A stretch of DNA of 64,000 nt from Bradyrhizobium sp. LHD-71 (GTDB lineage Bacteria > Pseudomonadota > Alphaproteobacteria > Rhizobiales > Xanthobacteraceae), in assembly GCF_031157255.1 (NCBI RefSeq), contig NZ_JAVIFX010000020.1:1-64000 (forward strand). Direction: 5' to 3'. This document shows positions 33,852-42,418 of the stretch, piece by piece. How positions within the stretch are numbered: position 1 is the stretch's first letter; every line of letters starts with the position of its first letter. A program made the translations under genes and the position numbers. Below the pieces are notes generated by a model that saw nothing but the letters and a program-made list of their open reading frames with translations, was not told where the DNA came from and made no database searches.

Positions 33852-34261
33852 CGCGTCACGTTGTTGCCCCGGTGGACGAACTGCCACCGGGTTCGCGGAA
33901 GTTTCTGACGATCGACGAACGTCCGATCGCAATCTTCAATATCAAGGGCGAGTTCTTCGGCCTGTTGAATCGGTGCCCGCATCAGGGCGCCTCGCTGTGC
34001 GAGGGGCCGCTGATCGGGCTCGCCGAAGCGGAGACCCCCGGTGACATCAGGTACACCCGCCGCGGTGAGATCCTGCGGTGCCCGTGGCACGGCTGGGAGT
34101 TCGACATCCGCACCGGGCAGTCGTACTGCGATCCGAAGAAGTTTCGCGTCCGTGCCTACGACGTCAACGTCGAGCCGGGCGCGCGCGTGGTGAAGGGGCC
34201 CTACGTCGCCGAGACGCTCGCGGTCTCCGTCGAGGACGACTACGTGGTGGTCGATCTGTGA
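33848..34261 (+). CDS. Rieske [2Fe-2S] ferredoxin-like protein
   Basis: 137 residues. The cluster ligands are visible as NRCPHQG (C-x-H) and LRCPWHGWEFD (C-x2-H), the oxygenase-ferredoxin type. There is no catalytic oxygenase domain, so it is a small electron carrier or a redox subunit. It overlaps the second amidohydrolase gene by four bases, an unusual association. No Rieske oxygenase or reductase is in the window. Confidence 0.92.
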   Translation: MTRHVVAPVDELPPGSRKFLTIDERPIAIFNIKGEFFGLLNRCPHQGASLCEGPLIGLAEAETPGDIRYTRRGEILRCPWHGWEFDIRTGQSYCDPKKFRVRAYDVNVEPGARVVKGPYVAETLAVSVEDDYVVVDL

Positions 34262-34333
34262 ATAGCCGAAGAGTGAGTAGGATACTAACAGCGCTGGTTA
34301 CTCACTACGCGCCACCGCCCCTGGAGCATCACA

Positions 34334-35140
34334 TTGCTGCAAGAAATCAACGATTTCCACGACGAGGCCAACGAGCTGCGCGGGCTGCTCGAGACGCTGG
34401 AGGCGCCGGACTGGCAGCGCCGGACCTTGTTCAAGGATTGGACCGTCAACGACGTGGTGCTGCACTTGCATTGCAGCGACATCTCCGCCGCGGCCTCGGT
34501 GCGTGATGCCGCCGAATACGAGGCTCTTCGCGCGCAGATCGCGGAGGCGCGCAAGGGCGGGCTGTCGATGATCGAGGAATCTCGCCGGCGCTTCCCGGAC
34601 CTGCACGGCGAGGCGCTGCTGACGCGGTGGTGGGATCAGGTGGAACGGCTGTGCGAACTGCTCGGTGCAAAAGATCCGTCCGCGCGCCTGAACTGGGCCG
34701 GTCCGGGCATGGGCGTGCGGATGTTCACTACCGCGCGGCAGATGGAGACCTGGGCGCACGGCCAGGAAATCTATGACGTGATGGGTAAGGACCGCCTCTT
34801 CCACGATCGGTTGAAGAACATCGCCGTCATCGGCGTGAAGACGTTCGGCTGGACCTTCACAAACCGCAAGTTGCCGGTGCCCGCGGACGTTCCGTATGTG
34901 CGTGTCACGGGACCGTCCGGCGCAATTTGGGAATGGAACGATCCCGCGAGCGGCACCTCGGTCGAAGGCGACGCGGTGGAATTCTGTCAGGTGGTCGCGC
35001 AGACGCGCAACATCGGAGACACGAAGCTCGCCGTAAGAGGCGAGGCGGCGCAGCGTTGGATGGCGATTGCGCAGTGCTTTGCGGGACCTCCGAACGATCC
35101 GCCCGCCAAAGGAACGCGTTACACGGCGAAGGCCGCGTAG
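34334..35140 (+). CDS. TIGR03084-like (DinB/maleylpyruvate isomerase-fold) protein
   Basis: 268 residues. TTG start with GGAG seven bases upstream. The N-terminal four-helix region has LFKDWTVNDVVLHLHCSD and TTARQMETWAHGQEIYD, with His residues placed as metal ligands of the DinB/maleylpyruvate isomerase superfamily. The C-terminal part (VRVTGPSGAIWEWNDP) resembles an SCP2-like domain. This is the TIGR03084 pattern, of unknown function, usually found near acyl-CoA or aromatic degradation genes. Last gene of the amidohydrolase-Rieske operon; convergent with the deacetylase gene two bases away. Confidence 0.75.
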   Translation: MLQEINDFHDEANELRGLLETLEAPDWQRRTLFKDWTVNDVVLHLHCSDISAAASVRDAAEYEALRAQIAEARKGGLSMIEESRRRFPDLHGEALLTRWWDQVERLCELLGAKDPSARLNWAGPGMGVRMFTTARQMETWAHGQEIYDVMGKDRLFHDRLKNIAVIGVKTFGWTFTNRKLPVPADVPYVRVTGPSGAIWEWNDPASGTSVEGDAVEFCQVVAQTRNIGDTKLAVRGEAAQRWMAIAQCFAGPPNDPPAKGTRYTAKAA

Positions 35141-35142
35141 GT

Positions 35143-36201
35143 TCACGCGGCGTCGATGCGGCGGAAGCCGTTCCATACCGCTGTCGGGGCGCCTGACGTC
35201 AACACCTTCAACAGGCGTTCGTCCTGGTAGTTGCCGTTCAGCGACAGCCGCGGCAGCGCCGTCATGTGCTCCGCATTTTCGGGAAACAGCATGCCGGGCC
35301 GGGTTGTCACCGCCGTACGAAAGCCGAGCTTGCGCACGATCGCGAAGTCGCGGGTGCCTGCTGCGGCCTTGTCGCCATAAGGGTAGGCGAAATGGGCGAC
35401 CGGCCGATCGAGCTTTGCTTCGATATCAGCGCGGTTTGCGGCGATCTCGCGCTCGGCAAGGTCCGACGTGCATTTGGCCAGATTGCAGTGGCTCAGCGTA
35501 TGCCCGCCGATGGTGACCAGCGGATCGACGGCGAACGTCTGCAATTCCTGCCACGACATGCAGAGTTCACGGGCGATCGGACCGTCATCCAGGCCGTGGC
35601 GGCGGCAAAGATCAGAGACGGTGCGGTTGACGTCGGTGTCGGCCGGCAGTGCGCGCAACCAGTCATGCACGGTCACAAACGCCTCGCGCTTTGCGGCCGT
35701 GTCGCGGCAATCGAAGCGCATCTGCGCGCCGTGCATCGGCACATCAAGAAAGTCGACTTTGGCGATCAGCCGTTCCAGCGCCACCCACCAGAGCTTGCCG
35801 GTTCCCGACGCGAAGTCGCTGGGGACATAGATTGTGAACGGCGCGCTGAAGTCGCGCATCACCGGCAGTGCAAAATCGCGGTTGTCGCGATAGCCGTCGT
35901 CGAAGGTGAAGCAGGCGAAGCGGCGTGCGAAGTTCCGCTCTCGCATCCGCCGGTGCATCTCGTCGAGCGTGACGATGTCGACGTCCAGCTCGCGTACATG
36001 CGCAAGCACAGCACGCAGGAAATCGGGCGTGATCTCCAGGTGGCTGTTCGGTTGGAACGCGTCCTTCCGCACCGGCCGCACCCGGTGCAGCATGAAGATC
36101 GTGCCGACGCCGGCCAGCAAGGGGCGCAGCAGGTGGTGCGCCCCGCTGAAATAAAGTGCTTCGAGCCCGGCGCGGACAATATTGCTGCGGAGCTGGCTCA
36201 T
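35143..36201 (-). CDS. Polysaccharide deacetylase family protein
   Basis: 352 residues. The NodB homology domain has CFTFDDGYRDNRDFALPVM (catalytic Asp pair) and TIGGHTLSHCNLAKC (metal ligands H-x3-H), with AHFAYPYGD as the third motif. It probably removes acetyl groups from a surface polysaccharide. A weak hydrophobic stretch lies near the N-terminus (LLRPLLAGVGTIFML). Transcribed singly and divergent from the OmpA/BON gene; the shared upstream region has direct repeats. Confidence 0.92.
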   Translation of the reverse strand: MSQLRSNIVRAGLEALYFSGAHHLLRPLLAGVGTIFMLHRVRPVRKDAFQPNSHLEITPDFLRAVLAHVRELDVDIVTLDEMHRRMRERNFARRFACFTFDDGYRDNRDFALPVMRDFSAPFTIYVPSDFASGTGKLWWVALERLIAKVDFLDVPMHGAQMRFDCRDTAAKREAFVTVHDWLRALPADTDVNRTVSDLCRRHGLDDGPIARELCMSWQELQTFAVDPLVTIGGHTLSHCNLAKCTSDLAEREIAANRADIEAKLDRPVAHFAYPYGDKAAAGTRDFAIVRKLGFRTAVTTRPGMLFPENAEHMTALPRLSLNGNYQDERLLKVLTSGAPTAVWNGFRRIDAA

Positions 36202-36209
36202 GATCTTGG

Positions 36210-36241
36210 AGGGGTTGACTACATCCTGAAAGGGGTTGACT
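36210..36241. promoter_or_regulatory. Direct repeat AGGGGTTGACT, two copies 21 bp apart
   Basis: Identical 11-mers at 36210-36220 and 36231-36241, start to start 21 bp or two helical turns, just upstream of the deacetylase start. TTGACT could also be a -35 element on the plus strand. A two-site operator is suggested by the spacing. Confidence 0.5.
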
Positions 36242-36352
36242 GCGATCGGCAGAATACCGGGTCGCCAATACCTCCAAAATGCCAGAAAGCGCTGAAGGAA
36301 CGGTTAGTTATTGCCCTAAATCGGGACGTCGGCAGTAACCTTTCATTTGCAA

Positions 36353-36387
36353 TTTGACACCCTCCGGCGGGTTTGTTTTGTGTCAAA
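36353..36387. promoter_or_regulatory. Inverted repeat before the OmpA/BON gene
   Basis: TTTGACAC at 36353-36360 and GTGTCAAA at 36380-36387 form an 8-bp inverted repeat with a 19-base centre. It ends 21 bases before the ATG of the OmpA-like gene, so it may act as an operator or a 5'-UTR stem over the ribosome site. Confidence 0.5.
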
Positions 36388-36408
36388 AAGGACCGTTTAA
36401 GGATCTTC

Positions 36409-37803
36409 ATGCGCACATTGCTGAGAGTTGTTCGCAAATGGTGGCCCGGCTTAATACCTTTGGCGATCCTTTGGGGTCTGGCAGCATGGTTCAGCACCGT
36501 TCCGTTCGAGGCCAACCTCGCCGGACGAACGGCGCTTTCGCTGCGCGAAACCATCCTCGACAAAACCAGGATCGAAGCCGCGGGCCGTGACCTGACGGTC
36601 GGTGCCGATGCGTTTTCGGAGGATGGCCGGCGCAGCTCGATCGCCATCGCCGAAGCCGTTCCCGGCGTCCGGTTGGTGCACGACCAGACCCGCATCGTCG
36701 ATGAGGCGAAGCCGTTCACCTGGGCTGCCGAGCGTAATGTTTCGCGCCTGACGCTGTCCGGCAACGTGCCGCTGCCGGCAGTTCGGGCGCGGCTGCTCGA
36801 GGCTTCGCGCGGCATTGCCGGCGGCATCGAGGTGGCAGACCAGATGGCATTTGCGCGCGGCGTGCCTCCGCGCTTTGAGGCAACGGCGTTGTTGCTGCTC
36901 GAGCAACTCGGCCGGCTGCGCGACGGCAAGGTCGCCTTGTCGGACACCTCGGTCCGGCTGAGCGGTATCGCCCGTGAGCTTGGCGGACGCGAGGCAATCG
37001 CCGCCGCGCTTCGCAACTTGCCGGAAGGCTATGCGGTGGCCGAGAACGCGGTCGCGGCGCCGCCCTATATCTTCCAGGTCAACAAGGATCCAGTCGCAGC
37101 GACGCTGACGCTGGGTGGCTATGTGCCGGACAATGCCGCCCATGTGGCCCTGATCGAAGCGGCCAAGCGGAAATTCCTGAACGAGAAGATCGTCGACAAT
37201 CTCAAGGCGAGCGTCGGTGCGCCGGCCGGTTTTGTCGATGCCGCTACGGCCGCGCTCGGTGCGCTGTCGCGCCTGTCGACCGGATCGCTGACGATGTCGG
37301 ATCGCAAGGTCAAGCTCTCCGGCGACGCCCTCTACGACGTCGCCGCCGACGAGATCCGCACTGGTCTTCCGGGCGAGTTGCCGAAAGGCTGGCACGCCGA
37401 AGCGGAGGTCTCCACCCGACCGCCGGCAAGCGCGGTTGACGGCACGGTGTGCGAACAGCTGTTCACCGAACTTTTGGGGCACGGACATATCCGCTTCGTG
37501 TCCGGACAGGCCGACATCGACAATGACTCGCGCGGCCTGATGGACCGGCTGGTGGAGATTGCGCTGCGCTGTCCGACCTCCAACCTGGAGATCGTCGGTC
37601 ACACCGACTCCGACGGCGACGAGGCCACAAACATGCGCCTGTCGGAGCGACGAGCGCAGGCCGTGCTTGATTACATGCTGCGTGCGGGATTGCCTGCCGA
37701 TCGGCTGCACGCGGTCGGCTACGGCCAGACCCAGCCGGTCGCCTCCAACGACACCGCCGAGGGCAAGGCGCAGAACCGTCGCATCGAATTCAGGGTGAGG
37801 TAG
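36409..37803 (+). CDS. OmpA family protein with BON-like repeats
   Basis: 464 residues from MRTLLRVVRKWW, with AAGGA upstream. One N-terminal helix (GLIPLAILWGLAAWF) anchors it in the inner membrane. Repeated modules of BON type follow (for example FTWAAERNVSRLTLSGNVP and IFQVNKDPVAATLTLGGYVP). The C-terminal OmpA domain with NLEIVGHTDSDGDEATNMRL and LSERRAQAVLDYML binds peptidoglycan. It links membrane and wall. Followed two bases later by a small membrane protein gene. Confidence 0.9.
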   Translation: MRTLLRVVRKWWPGLIPLAILWGLAAWFSTVPFEANLAGRTALSLRETILDKTRIEAAGRDLTVGADAFSEDGRRSSIAIAEAVPGVRLVHDQTRIVDEAKPFTWAAERNVSRLTLSGNVPLPAVRARLLEASRGIAGGIEVADQMAFARGVPPRFEATALLLLEQLGRLRDGKVALSDTSVRLSGIARELGGREAIAAALRNLPEGYAVAENAVAAPPYIFQVNKDPVAATLTLGGYVPDNAAHVALIEAAKRKFLNEKIVDNLKASVGAPAGFVDAATAALGALSRLSTGSLTMSDRKVKLSGDALYDVAADEIRTGLPGELPKGWHAEAEVSTRPPASAVDGTVCEQLFTELLGHGHIRFVSGQADIDNDSRGLMDRLVEIALRCPTSNLEIVGHTDSDGDEATNMRLSERRAQAVLDYMLRAGLPADRLHAVGYGQTQPVASNDTAEGKAQNRRIEFRVR

Positions 37804-37805
37804 CG

Positions 37806-38102
37806 ATGCTGTTTCTCGCAGAGTTTCACTGGGCCTGGCTCGCGGCGGCTGGCGTCGTCGGCCTCCTGATGGGCTGGGTGGGCGTCGTGCACCGCAGCGG
37901 CGGCCTGTCCAGACGCGGACTGCAATGGGCCGCCGCGGTTCTTTTGCTGGCAGCCGCCAGCGCCTTCGCGCGCATTGTCCCCGGCCGGTTCGGTTACTGG
38001 CTCGACCTTGGGCTTCTGATGTTCGCCGCCTATATTATCGGTTGTGCCATTGGCGCCTGGTTGCGCGAGCTTGTGGTCGCAGATCATCGCTCGGCGTCAT
38101 GA
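37806..38102 (+). CDS. Small three-helix membrane protein of unknown function
   Basis: 98 residues with three hydrophobic segments (about 8-26, 40-57 and 66-86). I do not recognise the family. It starts two bases after the OmpA/BON stop, so the two are co-expressed and the product may be an envelope accessory protein. No motif beyond hydrophobicity is visible. Confidence 0.7.
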   Translation: MLFLAEFHWAWLAAAGVVGLLMGWVGVVHRSGGLSRRGLQWAAAVLLLAAASAFARIVPGRFGYWLDLGLLMFAAYIIGCAIGAWLRELVVADHRSAS

Positions 38103-38591
38103 GGTATCATCCGGGCGAGTTCGACCGATGAAATCTCGGGCACGAACTTCAGCTTCAAAGCGCACCGGCTTCAAAGACCCGAAACTTGAAGGCACCGACA
38201 AGTGTTAGCGGGCTACCTTTACGCCGCGGTGCGACGCTTCGATGTGCGGGGCTTGATCGTGTCCGCCGGGCGGCAGGCGCTTGCGCTGGAAAAGCTGACT
38301 TTGGCGGTGTCAAGTTGTCCGTATTCCGCCGGCAGCGGCTCGTTGCCACGCTCGCGGAGATTTGAGCATTCTGCTAGGAACCGCAAACGGCTAGTGTTCC
38401 GGCGCCGACCGATCACATTGCGGCAACCTCGTCTGCGACGGTGAGAACCAAGAGGACACTGGCAACTTTACTGAAGTGAATTGCGCTTTTTGATTGAGGC
38501 TCGTACGCAAGACTCGCGGCAATGCAGATACGAACGTCAAATCCAGCGCACTAACGCTCGAACACGGAAGAGCAGGTTGGAATGGCCGAGC
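38103..38591. other. Intergenic region without a recognisable gene
   Basis: About 490 bp. Short open frames here have no plausible start signal or family pattern. Base composition is mixed, with an AT-richer end (38440-38500) that probably holds the promoter of the YbhN-like gene. I see no strong hairpin or repeat. Confidence 0.6.
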
Positions 38592-39710
38592 ATGTCCGGC
38601 ACGCAGAGTTCTGAATTGCCGATGCTGGGATCGATCCGCAAGACGGTCGCTCTTCTTCGCGGGAGGCAGCTGCTTCACAAGCTCGGCCTCGTGCTGAGCC
38701 TGACGGTCATCGCGATCGCCTGCTATGTCCTCTACGACATGCTGCGCGATCTGGACTTCGACGACCTCATCGCGGCGATCAAAGGCAAGTCCGCGCGGTC
38801 GATCGTGCTTGCAACGGTGTTCGTCGCTGCCGCTTACTTCACACTGACATTCTACGATCTATTCGCGCTGCGAACGATCGGCCGGCGTGATGTGCCGTAC
38901 CGGACTGCGGCGTTGGCTGGCTTCACCAGCTATTCGATCGGCCACAACGTCGGTGCGAGTGCGCTCACCGGCGGCGCGGTGCGCTATCGCGTCTATTCCG
39001 CGTGGGGCTTGAATGCGGTCGACGTCGCCAAGATCTGCTTCGTCGCCGGTTTGACCTTCTGGCTCGGCAACGCAGCGGTGCTGGGACTCGGCATCAGCTA
39101 TCACCCGGAGGCTGCCTCCCAGATCGATCGTCTGCCGGTCTGGCTCAATCAGATCGTGGCCTTCATCATTCTTGTTGTGCTTGCGGCCTATGTCGCCTGG
39201 GTCTGGGTGCGGCCGCGTGTTGTCGGTCGCGGCCAGTGGACCGTGACACTGCCGGGTGGGCCGCTGACGCTGCTGCAAATCGCCATCGGCATTGTCGATC
39301 TCGGCTTCTGCGCGCTCGCCATGTACATGCTCGTGCCCGACACGCCGTATATCGATTTTGTGACAGTCGCGGTGATTTTCGTCTCGGCGACGCTGCTCGG
39401 CTTCGCCAGTCACTCGCCCGGTGGGTTAGGCGTATTCGATGCGGCGATGCTGGTCGGCCTGTGGCAGTTCGACAAGGAGGAACTGCTGGCGGGCATGCTG
39501 CTTTTCCGCGTCCTTTATTACATCACGCCGTTCGTGCTCTCGTTGATGATCCTGGCTGTGCGGGAAATCCTGCTCCAACGCCGCGCTCCTCCGATCGCTC
39601 CCGTCGCAGAGACGTCACACGTGCTGCCGGCGGCAACCGATGTCATCGCGGGAAGCCTTGACGAGGCCGACGAGACGCGGTCAGTGATGCGGGAGGAACG
39701 CCGCGCCTGA
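38592..39710 (+). CDS. YbhN/UPF0104-like (lysylphosphatidylglycerol synthase TM) membrane protein
   Basis: 372 residues from MSGTQSSELPMLG. Eight or so helices carry the family signatures GFTSYSIGHNVGASALTGGA, VRYRVYSAWGL and FASHSPGGLGVFDAAMLVGL. These are flippase-like domains related to the membrane half of MprF, without the aminoacyl-transferase half. It may flip a lipid. The gene is directly upstream of phoR and could share its transcript, separated by 48 bp. Confidence 0.88.
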   Translation: MSGTQSSELPMLGSIRKTVALLRGRQLLHKLGLVLSLTVIAIACYVLYDMLRDLDFDDLIAAIKGKSARSIVLATVFVAAAYFTLTFYDLFALRTIGRRDVPYRTAALAGFTSYSIGHNVGASALTGGAVRYRVYSAWGLNAVDVAKICFVAGLTFWLGNAAVLGLGISYHPEAASQIDRLPVWLNQIVAFIILVVLAAYVAWVWVRPRVVGRGQWTVTLPGGPLTLLQIAIGIVDLGFCALAMYMLVPDTPYIDFVTVAVIFVSATLLGFASHSPGGLGVFDAAMLVGLWQFDKEELLAGMLLFRVLYYITPFVLSLMILAVREILLQRRAPPIAPVAETSHVLPAATDVIAGSLDEADETRSVMREERRA

Positions 39711-39758
39711 CGCGGCACCATTTGCTTGCTGTCTTGTGCGGTCTTGCCGGAGGCGAAC

Positions 39759-41051
39759 GTGGCTGCGAATGCTTCTGCTCTTTCGGCGCCATGGTCCGAT
39801 CGCATCAAGCGCTCGGCAATCATTTTGCTCGTCACGGCGCTCGTGCTGGGCGGTCTCGTCGTTCTGACGGATCTCAGTCTGGCGCGCGGGATCTTCGCCT
39901 TTGTCTGCATCGCCGCGGCGGCGCTCGTTCCATGGCAGCTGCACGAAGGTGCCCATTCCCGCGAGGCCGAACCGCGCGCCGATCCGGTGGATGCGGCGGT
40001 TGTCCGCTCACTCGTGACGGGACTGCCGGATCCTTCGGTCCTGCTCGATCGTGCCGGCCGCGTGCTGCACTTCAATCCTGCAGCGGCGGAACTCGCGCCT
40101 GCGCTTCGGCGCGGCGAGCTTGCGCAGTCGGCGCTGCGCTCACCGGAAATCGTTGCGACGCTGCGGCAGGCGCTTGCGATCAACAAGCCGCAACGGACGA
40201 ACTACGTCGATCACGCGCCGATCGAGCGATGGATGGAGCTTGTAGTCACGCCGATCCCCGTTCCGACCCACTTCGGCGGTTCCGATACGTGCATGCTGAT
40301 GACGTTTCACGATCAGACCCCGTTGCGGCGGGTCGAGGAAATGCGCGCCGATTTCGTCGCCAATGCCAGCCATGAGTTGCGTACGCCGCTGGCGGCGCTG
40401 TCCGGCTTCATCGACACTCTGCAGGGGCCTGCAAAGGAGGATGCCGCCGCGCGCGAGCGGTTTCTCGGCATCATGCGCGCTCAGGCGACGCGGATGGCGC
40501 GCCTGATCGATGACCTTCTGTCGCTGTCACGGATCGAACTCAGTGCGCATGTACGCCCGAGCGAACCAGTCGATCTGATACCGCTGCTGAACCAGGTGGT
40601 GGATGGACTCGAGCCGCTCGCGCGTGAACGCGGCGTTGCTATCGCCGTCGATATTCCGGAGGGGCCGGTCATCGTGCCCGGTGACCGTGATGAATTGCTC
40701 CGGCTGTTCGAGAACCTGATCGAGAACGGCCTGAAATACGGCGCGTCGGGCGGCAAGGTTGATGTGGCGCTGACAGAGGTGCCGGCGTCGGAAAGCCTCA
40801 ATGAGGTGCGCGTGACGGTGCGAGACTATGGTCCTGGCATCGCTCCGGAGCATCTGCCCCGCCTGACTGAGCGCTTCTATCGGGTCGACGTCGGCGACAG
40901 CCGGGCGCAGGGCGGCACCGGTCTCGGACTGTCGTTGGTGAAGCACATTCTCAATCGCCATCGCGGTCGTCTGCTGATTGAAAGCGTGCTCGAGAAGGGG
41001 GCGACATTCACCGCCATTCTCCCCAGGGCGGCATCGCCCCAGAAAATCTAA
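39759..41051 (+). CDS. phoR: Phosphate regulon sensor histidine kinase PhoR
   Basis: 430 residues. The GTG start is chosen because GGAGG lies five bases before it; an upstream TTG would add 11 residues. Two N-terminal helices (about 20-65) are followed by a PAS-like domain (SLVTGLPDPSVLLDRAGRV), the H box VANASHELRTPLAALSGF, N box LFENLIENGLKYG, and G boxes DYGPGIAPEH and GGTGLGLSLVKHIL. It phosphorylates PhoB when phosphate is scarce, under control of PstSCAB-PhoU encoded next to it. Confidence 0.92.
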   Translation: MAANASALSAPWSDRIKRSAIILLVTALVLGGLVVLTDLSLARGIFAFVCIAAAALVPWQLHEGAHSREAEPRADPVDAAVVRSLVTGLPDPSVLLDRAGRVLHFNPAAAELAPALRRGELAQSALRSPEIVATLRQALAINKPQRTNYVDHAPIERWMELVVTPIPVPTHFGGSDTCMLMTFHDQTPLRRVEEMRADFVANASHELRTPLAALSGFIDTLQGPAKEDAAARERFLGIMRAQATRMARLIDDLLSLSRIELSAHVRPSEPVDLIPLLNQVVDGLEPLARERGVAIAVDIPEGPVIVPGDRDELLRLFENLIENGLKYGASGGKVDVALTEVPASESLNEVRVTVRDYGPGIAPEHLPRLTERFYRVDVGDSRAQGGTGLGLSLVKHILNRHRGRLLIESVLEKGATFTAILPRAASPQKI

Positions 41052-41077
41052 TCTTGTTGTTTTTCAATCACTTAATG

Positions 41078-41106
41078 CTGTCATCCGACTGTCATCAAAC
41101 TCTCAT
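41078..41106 (+). promoter_or_regulatory. Pho box: three 7-bp direct repeats
   Basis: CTGTCAT (41078-41084), CTGTCAT (41089-41095) and CTCTCAT (41100-41106) are spaced by four bases each, an 11-bp period matching the PhoB consensus CTGTCAT-N4-CTGTCAT with an extra half-site. It is 188 bp before pstS and replaces the -35 element. Confidence 0.92.
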
Positions 41107-41293
41107 AAATCCATGACGGGCGCGATCTAGACGAGGCTCGCCACCGGACGTTAACGGCCTCTTAAGGCGCCGGAACCGTCGGCGGCATCGGACACTCAGG
41201 ATCTTAGGGCAACCTGATCGTGGGCAACTCGGCGCCCGGCCGGCGCGTTCTACCGCTGAGGGCGGCGGCGCGCTTCAATGATGGAGAGAGCCA

Positions 41294-42307
41294 GTGAAAT
41301 TCCTCAAAGCCACCCTCGCTGCCGGCGTCCTCGCCGCGACAGCGCTCAGTGCGCACGCCGCCGACATTACCGGCGCCGGTGCCACCTTTCCGTTCCCGAT
41401 CTATTCGAAATGGGCTGATGCCTACAAGAAGGAGACCGGTAACGGCTTGAACTATCAGTCGATCGGTTCCGGCGCTGGCATCAAGCAGATCCAGGCTAAG
41501 ACCGTGACATTCGGTGCGACCGACGCCCCGCTGAAGGCTGAGCAGCTCGAGAAGGACGGTCTGGTGCAATGGCCGCAGGTGATGGGCGCGATCGTTCCGG
41601 TCGTGAACGTCGAGGGTGTGAAGGCAGGTGAGCTCGTCCTCACCGGCGAGACGCTCGCCGACATCTATCTCGGCAAGATCACCAAGTGGGACGACGCCGC
41701 GATCAAGAAGCTCAATCCTTCGGTCACGCTGCCGTCGAGCGCCATCACTGTCGTTCGTCGCTCGGACGGTTCGGGCACGACCTTCAACTTCACCGACTAC
41801 CTGTCGAAGGCGAGCGCAGATTGGAAATCAAAAGTCGGCTTTGGTACGGCGGTCGAGTGGCCGGTCGGCGTTGGCGCCAAGGGTAACGAGGGCGTAGCGG
41901 GCAACGTTGGCCAGACGAAGAACGCGATCGGCTATGTCGAATATGCTTATGCGAAGCAGAACAAGCTGACGTACACCGCCCTGGTCAACAAGGCCGGAAA
42001 GACCGTCAAGCCGACCATGGCGTCGTTCCAGGCCGCTGCCGCGAATGCCGAATGGGCGAAGGCGCCAGGTTATCATGTGATCCTCACGGACCAGCCGGGC
42101 GACCAGTCGTGGCCGATTACGGCGGCGACCTTCATCCTGATGCATAAGCAGCCGACAGACAAAGCGGCCGCGGCCGAAGCGATCAAGTTCTTCACCTGGG
42201 CGTTCGAAAAGGGCGACAAGGCGGCCGAAGAGCTCGACTACATCCCGATGCCGACTTCGGTGGTCGATCTGATCAAGAAGACCTGGAGCGCGGACATCAA
42301 GAGCTGA
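41294..42307 (+). CDS. pstS: Phosphate ABC transporter substrate-binding protein PstS
   Basis: 337 residues. The signal peptide ([18 protein letters not shown]) is followed by [38 protein letters not shown] and [20 protein letters not shown], all phosphate-binding blocks of PstS. It is the periplasmic high-affinity phosphate receptor. A Pho box lies upstream and two stem-loops follow the gene, which would let it be made in excess over the membrane subunits. Confidence 0.97.
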   Translation: MKFLKATLAAGVLAATALSAHAADITGAGATFPFPIYSKWADAYKKETGNGLNYQSIGSGAGIKQIQAKTVTFGATDAPLKAEQLEKDGLVQWPQVMGAIVPVVNVEGVKAGELVLTGETLADIYLGKITKWDDAAIKKLNPSVTLPSSAITVVRRSDGSGTTFNFTDYLSKASADWKSKVGFGTAVEWPVGVGAKGNEGVAGNVGQTKNAIGYVEYAYAKQNKLTYTALVNKAGKTVKPTMASFQAAAANAEWAKAPGYHVILTDQPGDQSWPITAATFILMHKQPTDKAAAAEAIKFFTWAFEKGDKAAEELDYIPMPTSVVDLIKKTWSADIKS

Positions 42308-42322
42308 TCCGCTCCGGATCAG
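42304..42322 (+). promoter_or_regulatory. Stem-loop overlapping the pstS stop codon
   Basis: CTGATCC at 42304-42310 pairs with GGATCAG at 42316-42322 around a five-base loop; the TGA stop lies inside the stem. It has no T-run, so RNA stabilisation of the pstS message is more likely than termination. Confidence 0.65.
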
Positions 42323-42327
42323 GAGTT

Positions 42328-42357
42328 GTCGGAGGAGAGGCCGTCCTCTCCTCCGAC
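42328..42357 (+). promoter_or_regulatory. Perfect 13-bp intercistronic hairpin between pstS and pstC
   Basis: GTCGGAGGAGAGG at 42328-42340 pairs completely with CCTCTCCTCCGAC at 42345-42357 around the loop CCGT. No U-tract follows. It probably blocks 3'-exonucleases or partially attenuates transcription into pstC. It also argues that pstC does not start inside this stem. Confidence 0.85.
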
Positions 42358-42418
42358 GCATACCCGAGGCAACAGGCCGTTGCCGGCCGAGTTTGGGAAT
42401 GTAAGGGTGGGAGATCGC

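Noticed and set aside
38202..38444. 80-codon plus-strand frame in the gene-free stretch
   Set aside because: No ribosome site, no family pattern and Arg/Ser-rich composition; treated as noise.
42326..42418. Upstream TTG start for pstC
   Set aside because: It falls at the edge of a perfect 13-bp hairpin and adds a 31-residue tail not typical of PstC; the GTG at 42419 has a clear ribosome site.
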